Source: a bacterium (GTDB lineage Bacteria > Patescibacteriota > Saccharimonadia > Saccharimonadales > Saccharimonadaceae). Taken from it: a stretch of 53,887 nucleotides of DNA. A program made the translations under genes and the position numbers. Location: contig JAUIFG010000006.1 of the NCBI GenBank assembly GCA_030429445.1, positions 1-53,887 of the forward strand, read 5' to 3'. This document shows positions 15,659 to 24,000 of this stretch, in pieces; the first letter of the stretch is position 1; each line of letters begins with the position of its first letter. The notes below the pieces were generated by a model. That model worked only from the letters and a program-made list of their open reading frames with translations, did not search any database and was not told the origin of the DNA.

Positions 15659-16084
15659 CTAATTGGCAACTTCAACGCCCATGCTACGAGCAGTACCGGC
15701 GATGATCTTGATCCGACCTTCTTCGTCAATTGCGTTTAGCTGATCTTTTTTCATCTCTGCAATTTCAGCTAGTTGAGCGCGAGTGATTTTGCCGACTTTC
15801 TCTGAATGAGGTTTTCCGCTGCCTTTTTTGATGCCAATAGCAGCACGGATAGCGTCATCAACGGGTTGACCAAGACTTTTCCAGGTAAAGGTTCGATCTT
15901 CGTAGACTTGCAAGTGAACAATGACGTCCTTGCCCATGTCGCCCTTTGTTGCCTCGTTGAATGGATTGATAAAATCCATCATGTTCAGACCCCATTGACC
16001 CAATGTTGAACCGACAGGAGGACCTGCGGTCGCACGACCAGCGGGAATGCGGAGTTTTAGATTTCCAATGATTTTCTTTGCCAT
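15659..16084 (-). CDS. rplK: 50S ribosomal protein L11
   Basis: 141 aa, full length. It binds 23S rRNA in the GTPase centre. Recognisable by LRIPAGRATAGPPVGSTLGQ at the N-terminus and GSGKPHSEKVGKITRAQL in the C-terminal RNA-binding domain. It normally forms nusG-rplK-rplA; here it is separated from nusG by a terminator and two small genes and from rplA by about 7.5 kb, so it needs its own promoter. It is closed by the 13-bp terminator at 15603-15632. Confidence 0.96.
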   Translation of the reverse strand: MAKKIIGNLKLRIPAGRATAGPPVGSTLGQWGLNMMDFINPFNEATKGDMGKDVIVHLQVYEDRTFTWKSLGQPVDDAIRAAIGIKKGSGKPHSEKVGKITRAQLAEIAEMKKDQLNAIDEEGRIKIIAGTARSMGVEVAN

Positions 16085-16208
16085 GTAATTCTTCCTTGTA
16101 CTAAATATTTAATGAAGCATATTTAGTGCGTAACTAGGTTACTTTAACAGATGATGGAGATAATTTCAATAGGGTTTATGCTCTCGGTCTAGGGCATAAA
16201 CAATGTGG

Positions 16209-16325
16209 TTAGTGCGGACGGTTGGTTTTGGGTGGAAAAAACCTTTGCTTTATGATGAGTGCGGCAAGGAATCCAAGTTGGATTACGGTACCTATGGCAA
16301 ATGCGACCAGTACTACTGTTATCAT
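16209..16325 (-). CDS. putative 38 aa single-pass membrane peptide
   Basis: The minus-strand ATG at 16325 opens a 38-codon frame: a hydrophobic segment MITVVLVAFAIG...LGFLAALII (residues 1-25), then a basic tail KQRFFPPKTNRPH. This positive-inside topology is typical of small bacterial membrane proteins. TAGGAT seven bases upstream fits the near-leaderless pattern seen elsewhere. It fills an otherwise empty 350-base gap between the 124 aa gene and rplK, and an 8-bp GTTTATGC/GCATAAAC hairpin follows (16174-16201). Confidence 0.5.
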   Translation of the reverse strand: MITVVLVAFAIGTVIQLGFLAALIIKQRFFPPKTNRPH

Positions 16326-16433
16326 TCCGAATATCCTATCCCTTGGAAGTGCCTAAGTGCACTATTGACCAATTTTCAGGTACTCCTCCCTGACCGAGAG
16401 CAGTACAATTATGACATAAAGTATATAAAAATG

Positions 16434-16808
16434 CTAGTCAACCCAGCCGATTTCTTCTTCTTCGCCAAATTCATTGATAAATTTAGTGGTATTGTACCAG
16501 CCGTAATCTTTGGGGAGGCTGACTTTTTCTCGGTCTATGGGCTTTGCTTGCAAGCGAGATATGTCTATTGCTTGTCCGCTATGTCTATCCACGGTGACAG
16601 TTCGCTCTAGCTGACGGTCGACCGATAAGGGTATGCCGGCAAGTTCTTTTTTACCTAGTGCATGGAGCATTTGTTCGGGGTTTTGCATGAGCGCTATCTT
16701 GCCTATGATTGTTGGAGGAAACATACCACGGTGCCACACCTGAATCTCAGGATTTGTTGTACTCGGTATTGTCGCTTCTACTTTTAGGTGTTCTGGTCTT
16801 TTTTTCAT
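16434..16808 (-). CDS. unknown 124 aa protein downstream of nusG
   Basis: GGAG stands six to seven bases before the ATG. The protein is soluble and basic in the first half, acidic at the end (EFGEEEEIGWVD). No Cys, no signal peptide, unrecognised. It follows the nusG terminator on the same strand, so expression depends on readthrough or an internal promoter. A plus-strand frame overlapping it (16203-16610) was judged a shadow. Confidence 0.65.
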   Translation of the reverse strand: MKKRPEHLKVEATIPSTTNPEIQVWHRGMFPPTIIGKIALMQNPEQMLHALGKKELAGIPLSVDRQLERTVTVDRHSGQAIDISRLQAKPIDREKVSLPKDYGWYNTTKFINEFGEEEEIGWVD

Positions 16809-16822
16809 ATATTTCTCCGCAT

Positions 16823-16852
16823 TAAAAAAAGAAGTCCGGATGACCGGACTTC
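16823..16852 (-). terminator. intrinsic terminator after nusG
   Basis: Minus strand GAAGTCCGG-TCAT-CCGGACTTC, nine perfect pairs, followed by seven T. It sits seven bases past the nusG stop. Confidence 0.93.
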
Positions 16853-16858
16853 GATTCG

Positions 16859-17404
16859 TTATACTTTTTTCACCTGCAAGGCGTCCAGTTCAACCGGCGT
16901 ATCGCGTCCGAACATGCTCACCATTACCTTGATCTTGCCTTTTTGTGTGTCAATCTCGCTAATTGAACCATCAAAGCCTTTGAATGGCCCGTCAACAATG
17001 CTGACTACTTCACCTTCGTTATAGTCGATATGATGCTTTGGATCTTCAACACCCATGCGCTTTTTGATCTTTGCTATTTCATGATCCGAAACTGGCGTTG
17101 GATCTGTACCGGTACCAACAAAGCCTGTAACTCCTGGGGTATTTCGTGTGATGAACCATGTCTCTTCGGTTAGTTTCATCTCTACCAGAACGTAACCTTG
17201 GAATATTTTTGCCTCAATAACTTTTCGTTTACCGTTTTTGATTTGTATTTGTTTTTCTTTTGGTACCATGACGTCAAAAATTTTATCAGCCATATCAACT
17301 GCGTTAATGCGTTGTCGGATGCTATCCGCCACCTTCTCTTCGTATCCACTATAGGTATGGATTGCATACCATTGTCGGGTACTGTCATATCGATTCTTTG
17401 CCAT
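16859..17404 (-). CDS. nusG: transcription termination/antitermination factor NusG
   Basis: 181 aa. The NGN domain (residues ~8-110) begins QWYAIHTYSGYEEKVADSI and contains PGVTGFVGTG. The KOW domain (about 130-180) is EVVSIVDGPFKGFDGSI. It binds RNA polymerase and couples it to the ribosome or Rho. The gene follows secE by nine bases in the standard order and is closed by a strong terminator instead of running into rplK. Confidence 0.96.
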   Translation of the reverse strand: MAKNRYDSTRQWYAIHTYSGYEEKVADSIRQRINAVDMADKIFDVMVPKEKQIQIKNGKRKVIEAKIFQGYVLVEMKLTEETWFITRNTPGVTGFVGTGTDPTPVSDHEIAKIKKRMGVEDPKHHIDYNEGEVVSIVDGPFKGFDGSISEIDTQKGKIKVMVSMFGRDTPVELDALQVKKV

Positions 17405-17413
17405 AATTCTCCT

Positions 17414-17818
17414 TTAGGTTCCCAAAATCAGTTCAAATAAGTATTTAAATCCTGCGTCTAGCAGCAAGATGACGGTGACGAAAAATGCACTATAAAGCAA
17501 CACTGCAAGTGTCATGCTCCAGGTTGCTCGACGGGTTGGCCAACGAACTTGCCTTAGCTCTTCCCATGCCCCCTTGAAGTAACCGCCGATTGCTCGAAGT
17601 GGTTTCATCCATCCTTTGGGGCTACCGGGTTTCTTGACTCGCTTTGCCTTTATGGGCTTACCCGCTGCAGCTTTCTTTGCCGTAGCCGTTGATTTGATGA
17701 CGACAGCTTCTTCTACCTTCTCTTTTTTGCTTTTAGCAGTTGGTGCACTAGCTTTGATGCGAACAACATTCGCATCATTATTGGCAGATTGTCGCTTGGT
17801 TTTCTTTTTTGCCGCCAC
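17414..17818 (-). CDS. secE: preprotein translocase subunit SecE with N-terminal extension
   Basis: 134 aa, starting at GTG 17818 with GAGGAG nine bases upstream. The SecE core is at the C-terminus: FKGAWEELRQVRWPTRRATW, then one transmembrane helix (about 108-130). The first ~75 residues are a Lys/Ala/Pro-rich extension absent from short SecE proteins. It stabilises SecY, which is encoded in the same window at 43.7-45.1 kb. A TTGACA/TATCCT promoter lies upstream. Confidence 0.93.
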   Translation of the reverse strand: MAAKKKTKRQSANNDANVVRIKASAPTAKSKKEKVEEAVVIKSTATAKKAAAGKPIKAKRVKKPGSPKGWMKPLRAIGGYFKGAWEELRQVRWPTRRATWSMTLAVLLYSAFFVTVILLLDAGFKYLFELILGT

Positions 17819-17871
17819 GGGTGCTGTCTCCTCGCAAAATTAAAAGTCTGCTGTTGCAGACTGTCAAGTTA

Positions 17872-17900
17872 AGGATAGATGATGTTGGTGATAATGTCAA
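17872..17900 (-). promoter_or_regulatory. secE-nusG promoter
   Basis: Minus strand TTGACA (17895-17900), exactly 17 bases, TATCCT (17872-17877). A small GTCTGC/GCAGAC hairpin lies in the leader. Confidence 0.75.
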
Positions 17901-17919
17901 GAGGTAAAGGTGGTTGTTA

Positions 17920-17964
17920 CGGGCAGAGCGGTACGCGGATTTTTCCGTGTACCAGCTCCGCCCG
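17920..17964. other. long imperfect hairpin between the protease and secE
   Basis: CGGGC, GAGC, GGTAC and CGGA blocks pair with their complements on the other side of a short T-rich loop, giving about 19 pairs with one bulge and two mismatches. It lies just after the protease stop on the minus strand but has no U-tract. It may be an mRNA 3'-end structure or weak terminator. Confidence 0.5.
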
Positions 17965-17974
17965 CATTGAGTTA

Positions 17975-18964
17975 CTAATCGCGGTAGCGATGCCTTCCTG
18001 TCACTTCGGACTGATTGTTACGGGTCAACAGATACCAAGCAAGCCAGAGAAAAAGTACAGTGATTCCCGCAAGAACGAGAACGAGTGCCATTATCAGAAT
18101 AGCCTGCCAGGTGTTATGTGACGGTGCAACAACTTTCTCTGGTAAGGGCTGGATGCCATGCTTACCCAAGAAGCTTTTGAGCGTGAACCAATCGCAGGGA
18201 TAGACAAATACGTCCATGCCACGAACGCCCTTGCTCGTCATTGCAACTACCTGGCCATCACGATTGACGATCGGACCACCAGAAGCACCATTTGATGTCG
18301 ATGAATCACTAGTGAGTGCATACTCGCCGTTGGGTTCAATCGGCTGCGGCTCGCTGGTGAGTGCGCCGTAGGTAGTGATGAATCTGGGTGAGGTATGTGT
18401 GGACGATGCGGGGAATCCGACCGTCGCTACCTCGTCACCAGTGTTACCTTGTGACGGTGCTAAGCGCAACGGAACGACCGGTTGTGCCAATCCACTGACA
18501 CGCAGAATTGCAACGTCACCATTTTCTTCTGGCGTCACATCGAGCACTTGAGCTAATCGTGGATTTGGCGCGAATTCACCCTCCAAAGTGCTGGCCTTGG
18601 TGACCTCAACTTTTCGAGTGATTTCGACATCACGTCCAGCGATTGATGACACCTTTTTTGCTCCGGCGTCCATATCTACGCAGTGTCGCGCGGTAACAAC
18701 AAGGACGTCGTTACCCTGCACATCCGCAACCCATCCAGTACAAGTGCCAGACGTTTTGACGGGTGTGTCTAGTTCGATGCCGAGTAGCTCTTCGACGGCA
18801 TCTTGCGTGGCAACTTCGGTGTAAGTCGTTTCGAGATATACGATGCTGTCTTTGCTGGGTGGCGGAAAACCATCAGCTGTTGCAACGGGTGCAACGGCCG
18901 TACCGATTAGACCGACGAGTGCTGCAGTTGGTATTGCAAATAGTAAACTCCTGCGATTTCGCAT
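17975..18964 (-). CDS. secreted, membrane-anchored trypsin-like serine protease
   Basis: 329 aa. The Sec signal peptide (residues 1-30) has the core LLFAIPTAALVGLIGTAV and an ATADG end. The catalytic triad is visible: His94 in VVTARHC, Asp150 in NGDVAILRV, Ser228 in SNGASGGPIV. Cys75 and Cys95 could form the usual disulfide beside the His. There is no PDZ domain. One transmembrane helix (about 288-313) and a basic tail anchor the C-terminus, so the protease domain faces outward. GGAGGTGA is the SD. Targets unknown; surface-protein maturation is one possibility. Confidence 0.88.
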   Translation of the reverse strand: MRNRRSLLFAIPTAALVGLIGTAVAPVATADGFPPPSKDSIVYLETTYTEVATQDAVEELLGIELDTPVKTSGTCTGWVADVQGNDVLVVTARHCVDMDAGAKKVSSIAGRDVEITRKVEVTKASTLEGEFAPNPRLAQVLDVTPEENGDVAILRVSGLAQPVVPLRLAPSQGNTGDEVATVGFPASSTHTSPRFITTYGALTSEPQPIEPNGEYALTSDSSTSNGASGGPIVNRDGQVVAMTSKGVRGMDVFVYPCDWFTLKSFLGKHGIQPLPEKVVAPSHNTWQAILIMALVLVLAGITVLFLWLAWYLLTRNNQSEVTGRHRYRD

Positions 18965-19122
18965 GAGCTAATTCACCTCCATGAAGTGTAGGAATGGTAA
19001 ATGCCGCGAAAGCGACTCGCTGGAATTAATGCAAACACAACTCCAGTTGTTATATATTATACACCAAAACTATAAAAAAAGCAAGTATATACCTCTTAGA
19101 GATCTGTGCTACCATAGAGTTA

Positions 19123-20211
19123 ATGGTTGACGTAGGCATACTCGGTGTTGTTGGAACTGTTAATCTTTACGTCCTCGTCAAATTATATACGGTGTTTCGT
19201 ATGCTCACGATCAAAACCGCTGACAATCTAACACTCGAAAGGGACGTACCGACTGTTAGTGTCTGCATAACTGCTCGTGATGAAACGCATGCAATGACAC
19301 AGTGCTTGGAGCGTGTCGTTGGGAGTGATTACCCTAAACTAGAAATCATTGTCCTGGACGACCAATCGCATGATGATACTTCAATTCTAATTAAATCGTT
19401 TGCCCATTCAGGCGTGCGTTTTGTTCAGGGGGAGCCGCTGCCCGATGGATGGTTGGGAAAAAACCATGCACAGGCTCTACTAGCAAATGAGGCAAGTGGT
19501 GAGATTGTCTTTTTCATGGATGTTGATACGTTAATTGAGCGACACACAATTGCCCGCCTTGTTCAATATTACCTCCATCACAAAGCTCGTATGCTGTCAG
19601 TTGTACCTATCCGCAATGATCATTGGACGACCAGCACGTTATTCACTACAATGAGACACTTCTGGACTCTTATGCGATTTCGCCCACACTATCCACGCGC
19701 AGTTGCGAATGCATGGCTAATTGACCGAAAGACAGTCTTGGAGCAGCTAAAAATGGATGATACGTTGGCCCGCTCGGTTCAAATGGAAACGACTATTGCT
19801 AAAAAGTTGGCGGCTACAAAAGAATATCGCTTGGTTATGAGTAGTAAGTGGCTGGGGCTTAGTTATGAAAAACGGTGGTCATCACAAGTTGAAACGAGTA
19901 TTCGACTACTCTATCCTCAATCAAGCAGTAATGCCATTCAGGTGGCCTGGTTGATCGCATTACTCATGACAATCTTGTCGCCATATATACTCATCTGGTG
20001 GTTTCCGTGGCTGGCGGGTGTAATACTTGCGCAATATCTTATTTCATTGTATTATCTATCTCGAGTATGGGTACGTTATCGGTTCGTCGGTGCGTTATTG
20101 TTACCGATAACTGTTATTCAAGAAATTATTCTACTCATCATTAGTACATATCGTTATAATTTTGGCACGATAACCTGGAAGGGGCGACCCGTGCAGAAGG
20201 TAACTAAATAG
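19123..20211 (+). CDS. membrane glycosyltransferase, GT2 family
   Basis: 362 aa. An N-terminal hydrophobic segment (1-25) precedes the GT-A domain: VSVCITARDET near 45-55, the nucleotide-binding Asp pair at VLDDQSHDD (79-80), and the metal motif FMDVDT (133-135). Two or three C-terminal transmembrane segments follow (about 270-350). The arrangement resembles transferases that make exopolysaccharide, hopanoid or carotenoid glycosides. The -10 TACCAT ends seven bases before the ATG and there is no SD, so the mRNA is probably leaderless. Acceptor unknown. Confidence 0.88.
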   Translation: MVDVGILGVVGTVNLYVLVKLYTVFRMLTIKTADNLTLERDVPTVSVCITARDETHAMTQCLERVVGSDYPKLEIIVLDDQSHDDTSILIKSFAHSGVRFVQGEPLPDGWLGKNHAQALLANEASGEIVFFMDVDTLIERHTIARLVQYYLHHKARMLSVVPIRNDHWTTSTLFTTMRHFWTLMRFRPHYPRAVANAWLIDRKTVLEQLKMDDTLARSVQMETTIAKKLAATKEYRLVMSSKWLGLSYEKRWSSQVETSIRLLYPQSSSNAIQVAWLIALLMTILSPYILIWWFPWLAGVILAQYLISLYYLSRVWVRYRFVGALLLPITVIQEIILLIISTYRYNFGTITWKGRPVQKVTK

Positions 20212-20215
20212 TTTT

Positions 20216-20494
20216 ATGTCAGAAATCTTTGGAAAAACGTCTTCATCAGAAACACCTAGTTATTTTAATCGTGAGATAACAGCGGATGAACTTCGTCAAC
20301 TTCTACAGGAAGGTTTGGACGCGCTTTCCAAGCGACCAATTGACGACGAAAATCACACAAACAAAGAAGTACAAGCTGTGTATCAGAGGGTGCTCGATGA
20401 TAATAATAAGTTCGCCTTTTATCTCAAGGAATGGAATCGCTTAAATCTCACGGATAGTGATTGGGGCTCATATTATCAAATTGATGGTGATTGA
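20216..20494 (+). CDS. unknown 92 aa acidic protein
   Basis: It starts four bases after the glycosyltransferase stop, hence probably co-transcribed. Soluble, Asp/Glu/Asn-rich, largely helical in the middle (ITADELRQLLQEGLDALSK). No recognised family. Its 3' end overlaps the 3' end of the antisense metallopeptidase gene by 19 bases. Confidence 0.65.
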   Translation: MSEIFGKTSSSETPSYFNREITADELRQLLQEGLDALSKRPIDDENHTNKEVQAVYQRVLDDNNKFAFYLKEWNRLNLTDSDWGSYYQIDGD

Positions 20495-21165
20495 GTTTTG
20501 AGCTGTTTGCGGTGTGTTTTGTAGTCGGGATCGGCCGATTCAACAAGTGCCCAGAACTGGGGTGAGTGATTCATTTGTTTGGTATGGCATAGCTCGTGGA
20601 TGATAACGTAATCAATCAGTTCAAAAGGTAGTTTCATTAGGGCAATGTTTAGGCTGATAGTGCCCTGACTGTTACAGCTACCCCAGCGCCCACTGGCGTG
20701 CGAGAAACGCACTTTTTCGTAATCGCAATCCAGTCTTTGTGCCAAGTATGCCAAGCGCTTTGGTAGATGACTCTTTGCTTCTATTCGTAATGCGGCTTGC
20801 ATAACACTGCGAACTTTTTTTTCGACATCCAGGTCGGATAACTTGTCAGTAGAGGCAAGGCTGACAATGATTGCCTGGCCCATTCTTTTGACCGAGGTCT
20901 CATTAGAACTTCTTACGACCAGCTTGTGACTCTTTCCTATTTGCATGCCATTGTGCAGCTTGTACGATGGCGCCTCTTGTGCGAGCATACTTCGTAAATG
21001 TTGACGAGATGATTTAATAAATCGCTTGAGAACAAACAGTGGAGCATAGGTGGGAATTGATGCACGCAATGATCCATTTGGTGCAACGCTGATGCGTATT
21101 GCAGACGCACGCATACTTCGGCGCACTGTGATGTCTCCGAATTCGTTATCGCGTATGATTGGCAT
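20476..21165 (-). CDS. YgjP-like (DUF45/SprT-type) zinc metallopeptidase
   Basis: 229 aa, cytoplasmic. The C-terminal HELCH motif (His190, Glu191, His194) followed by MNHSPQFW with a third likely ligand, His200, is characteristic of the YgjP/WLM family. WGSCNSQGTISLN upstream is also diagnostic. Members are predicted zinc peptidases; some are linked to DNA-protein crosslink or protein quality control, but the substrate is not established. It ends inside the antisense 92 aa gene. The P-loop kinase gene stands three bases upstream. Confidence 0.88.
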   Translation of the reverse strand: MPIIRDNEFGDITVRRSMRASAIRISVAPNGSLRASIPTYAPLFVLKRFIKSSRQHLRSMLAQEAPSYKLHNGMQIGKSHKLVVRSSNETSVKRMGQAIIVSLASTDKLSDLDVEKKVRSVMQAALRIEAKSHLPKRLAYLAQRLDCDYEKVRFSHASGRWGSCNSQGTISLNIALMKLPFELIDYVIIHELCHTKQMNHSPQFWALVESADPDYKTHRKQLKTQSPSI

Positions 21166-21168
21166 GGT

Positions 21169-21738
21169 CTACCCTATCGATCTATTGCGCAAAAAGGTCC
21201 TGCGAATTGTTTTTATTGGTGATGTCTCTAGTGACGTTGGTGATTTTTCTGATGCAAGTTTTTTCAAAACGGTACGCGCCTGGGTCTGATGGGTATGTTT
21301 ACCGCTGATGACTAGGTAGGGTTCTATTTTTTCCAGCTGCTGAAATTTCTTTACTCGCTGCTCAAACTCGCGTGTTGATATTCCATTTTTTCTTTTTGTA
21401 GCGCGTTTTTCGGCTACTACGGGGTCAGTTTGAACCCAGACAAATAGTGGTTTGTAGTTATTTTTGCGAGCAAGACCACGAAGCTCTTTGCGCCCCTCTC
21501 GCGTATTGCCAAGACCCTCAATGAGGATTGTCTGTCCCGTCTGTAGTAGTTTTTCTAGCGTATCGTTCACAACGACACTACAGGCATTTTTAGACGGGAT
21601 GAGATTGCGATAGAAGGCGTAGTCAACATGAGGAGCGTTAAATATTTTACTGAATTTACTCGCAAAAAAACTTTTTCCCGAACCGGGTAGTCCAACGACA
21701 ACGATGAGGTGTGGCTTGTTCAATTCGAGCGACTTCAT
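21169..21738 (-). CDS. P-loop kinase / AAA ATPase of the predicted kinase type
   Basis: 189 aa from ATG 21738; a longer upstream frame has no support. Walker A is GLPGSGKS (16-23). LIEGLGNTREGRKELRGLA and FVWVQTDPVVAEKRATKR resemble the second strand and LID region of zeta-toxin/Pnk-like or gluconate-kinase-like small-molecule kinases. Substrate unknown. TATACT nine bases upstream of the ATG replaces an SD. It is divergent from the histidine kinase and probably co-transcribed with the metallopeptidase. Confidence 0.78.
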   Translation of the reverse strand: MKSLELNKPHLIVVVGLPGSGKSFFASKFSKIFNAPHVDYAFYRNLIPSKNACSVVVNDTLEKLLQTGQTILIEGLGNTREGRKELRGLARKNNYKPLFVWVQTDPVVAEKRATKRKNGISTREFEQRVKKFQQLEKIEPYLVISGKHTHQTQARTVLKKLASEKSPTSLETSPIKTIRRTFLRNRSIG

Positions 21739-21804
21739 GTGTGCACAAGTATAGCAAATTTGGAAGTTTTCTACCAAGGGCTCGCATTAACCATAAACAC
21801 TTTG

Positions 21805-21810
21805 TATACT
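21805..21810 (+). promoter_or_regulatory. -10 box of the histidine kinase, leaderless
   Basis: TATACT ends six bases before the ATG at 21817. No SD is present. A -35 is weak (ATTAAC-like). Confidence 0.5.
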
Positions 21811-21816
21811 AGGCAT

Positions 21817-23628
21817 ATGGTTGATGATACAAGTCGATTATCAAAGCCGGTTGCTTTTGGCATTATTGGCATTGCGTTCCTGATAGCCTTGGTTTTGACT
21901 ATTCAGCTTGTTATTGGAGCTCTTCCGTTGGATTATTATCCTCACGTTATCGTTTTTGCTTACATATCAAACCTTATTATTCTGCCTGCATTGGTAGTTT
22001 CAAGTCTGGCTAAAAAATCAATGAAACTATACGTTATATTGTGGGCACACTTCTCTATGGGGGTGATGTTGCTGTACTTTAGTCAAACGTACAGCCCCTT
22101 TACCGTTACTTGGGCCATCCTCATATTACTGTCATCAATCTACTATCGGTGGATTGGTTTTTGGCTAAGCAGTGTCGCACTTGTTATACTCGGGGCTCTT
22201 TATGTGATGCTGTTTCCTGAAAATCTTACAAATGAGGGTGGTGCAGTTGGTTATTCGTTCTTGTCAGCGTTAGTAGTGGCTTTGACGATATTTACGGCGT
22301 ATATGTTTGTAATGACGATAATGACTGCTCAAAAGAAAAATACCGAACTCCTCAAGGCCCAACAATCCGAACAGCTACAGGTTAATCGATTGAACGCGCT
22401 ATTAAACAGTATTAGTGATGCGGTAGTAACGCTCAATCGGTATGGTCGCGTAACCTCACAGAATGCAGCTGCTCAAGCATTCTTTGACACTAATCAATCT
22501 TTGATTGGCCGAGAGATAGATAATTTATTTGATTTGCGCGGGAGGTCAAAGGATAACGTTAAGATAAGAGACCTGATTCACTCGGTAAAGACAACTCTTA
22601 TTCGAGACGACATCACAGTTGGAGCTAATGACGATGCTCGTCACCTTAGTTTGCAGTTATCAAAAATTCATGGGACATTCAATGCAATTGATGAGTCCGG
22701 TGTAGTATTGATCATTCGTGACATCACAAAGCAAAAGTCACTCGAAGAAGAAAAGGATGCGTTTATTAGCGTTACCAGTCATGAACTTCGAACGCCTGTT
22801 ACTATCGCAGAAGGCAGTCTGAGCAACCTACTACTTTTGGAAGAAAAAAATGCCGATCGCAAAAAACTTCGTAGCGCTGCAGAGGATGCTCATAAACAAG
22901 TTGTTTACTTGGCGAGGATGATAAATGATCTTTCCACCCTCTCGCGTGCAGAGCGCGGCGTTGGTGATGTTATCGAGGAGATTGATGTTGATGCTTTGAT
23001 GCACGATCTTTTCAAACGCTATACACCCGAGGCTGAAGCGAAATCCCTCAAGCTCGACCTCGACCTTCATTCGCCTCTCCCAAAAATTATGACGAGTCGG
23101 TTGTATCTAGAGGAAATCTTGCAAAACTTTATTACGAACTCCATCAAGTACACGAAAGAGGGCTCTGTCACGATGGGGGCACAACTCGAAGATACCGACT
23201 CTATCGTTTTCTCGGTGAAGGATACTGGCATTGGTATGAGCAAGGTTGATCAAGAGCACATATTCGAAAAATTCTACCGAAGTGAGGACTACCGTACTCG
23301 CGAGACGAGCGGAACGGGCCTTGGACTATATGTTGTTTCTAAATTGGCGCAAAAATTAAATACAAAAATCAATGTAGAAAGTCGCCTAGATCATGGATCT
23401 CAATTCAGCTTTGCATTGGCCCTAAAGACACTCAAATTTGGATCTGGCTCTCTCCCAAAGAGTGAGTCGAGCAAAAAAGAAACTTCACCCAAAGAGCAAA
23501 AAACTGATGAGAGGTCTGATGATCAGGGTGTCTCTGATGAAAATCATTCCGAAGGAGACAAAAGCGAGTCCAAAGACACAAATCGAGACTACTCAAAAGT
23601 CAAGGATAGTCCATTTACCAATGATTGA
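21817..23628 (+). CDS. membrane sensor histidine kinase (orphan)
   Basis: 603 aa from ATG 21817; the longer frame from 21709 crosses the promoter. About six transmembrane helices fill residues 10-180. A PAS-like domain (LNSISDAVVTLNRYGRVTSQ) follows, then HisKA with phospho-acceptor His322 in SVTSHELRTP. The HATPase domain shows NFITNSIKYT, DTGIGMS, FEKFYRSED and GTGLGLY. The last ~60 residues are a Ser/Lys/Glu-rich disordered tail. No response regulator is encoded nearby. It would sense an envelope or membrane signal; the ligand is unknown. Confidence 0.92.
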   Translation: MVDDTSRLSKPVAFGIIGIAFLIALVLTIQLVIGALPLDYYPHVIVFAYISNLIILPALVVSSLAKKSMKLYVILWAHFSMGVMLLYFSQTYSPFTVTWAILILLSSIYYRWIGFWLSSVALVILGALYVMLFPENLTNEGGAVGYSFLSALVVALTIFTAYMFVMTIMTAQKKNTELLKAQQSEQLQVNRLNALLNSISDAVVTLNRYGRVTSQNAAAQAFFDTNQSLIGREIDNLFDLRGRSKDNVKIRDLIHSVKTTLIRDDITVGANDDARHLSLQLSKIHGTFNAIDESGVVLIIRDITKQKSLEEEKDAFISVTSHELRTPVTIAEGSLSNLLLLEEKNADRKKLRSAAEDAHKQVVYLARMINDLSTLSRAERGVGDVIEEIDVDALMHDLFKRYTPEAEAKSLKLDLDLHSPLPKIMTSRLYLEEILQNFITNSIKYTKEGSVTMGAQLEDTDSIVFSVKDTGIGMSKVDQEHIFEKFYRSEDYRTRETSGTGLGLYVVSKLAQKLNTKINVESRLDHGSQFSFALALKTLKFGSGSLPKSESSKKETSPKEQKTDERSDDQGVSDENHSEGDKSESKDTNRDYSKVKDSPFTND

Positions 23629-23652
23629 TATTTTACTTTTTTATGATATAAT
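23625..23652 (+). promoter_or_regulatory. leaderless promoter of the 96 aa Cys protein
   Basis: TTGATA (23625-23630), 16 bases, consensus TATAAT (23647-23652), then six bases to the ATG. The -35 overlaps the histidine kinase stop codon. Confidence 0.65.
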
Positions 23653-23658
23653 TTGAAC

Positions 23659-23949
23659 ATGTCAGAGATATGCAGGAATTGTCCAATTAACGAGGACGAA
23701 CCCGACTATCCAGAACTTTGCGCACTTGCCGCAAAACTTGCTGAGGTGCACGATCCCATGACCGATGGCTGGATTTATATGCCAAGTTCGGATGAAAAGG
23801 CTCATAATCTTTACGATGATGCCTTGTTGCAGCAGATGGCTCAAAAAGGAAGTGAATTGGCGCCAGAAAAGGTTGAACAGGCGCAAGCCTGTGCGGAATT
23901 GATTTGTTGGGGCGAATGTGAGTATGCAAATTTGGAAAAAGAAGGATAG
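23659..23949 (+). CDS. unknown 96 aa Cys-rich protein
   Basis: ATG 23659 is placed six bases after a perfect -10. Six Cys occur as C5xxC8 plus C21 near the N-terminus and C78, C83, C87 near the C-terminus, separated by a helical acidic middle. The pattern suggests a metal or Fe-S site joining the two ends. I do not recognise the family. It converges on a small membrane-protein gene, and both end at the hairpin 23966-24000. Confidence 0.7.
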   Translation: MSEICRNCPINEDEPDYPELCALAAKLAEVHDPMTDGWIYMPSSDEKAHNLYDDALLQQMAQKGSELAPEKVEQAQACAELICWGECEYANLEKEG

Positions 23950-23965
23950 CTAAATTGCAATAAAA

Positions 23966-24000
23966 GCCCCCATCACCCTATTTGGGTGTATGGGGGTCTT
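23966..24000. terminator. bidirectional terminator
   Basis: CCCCCAT...ATGGGGG with inner ACCC/GGGT. On the minus strand it is followed by CTTTTATT; on the plus strand by TCTTCG. The minus-strand gene's stop codon lies in the loop. Confidence 0.8.

Noticed and set aside
16203-16610. 135-codon plus-strand ORF
   Set aside because: It overlaps the 124 aa minus-strand gene and the putative 38 aa peptide, has no SD or promoter, and its composition (Tyr/Cys-rich patches) looks like antisense reading.
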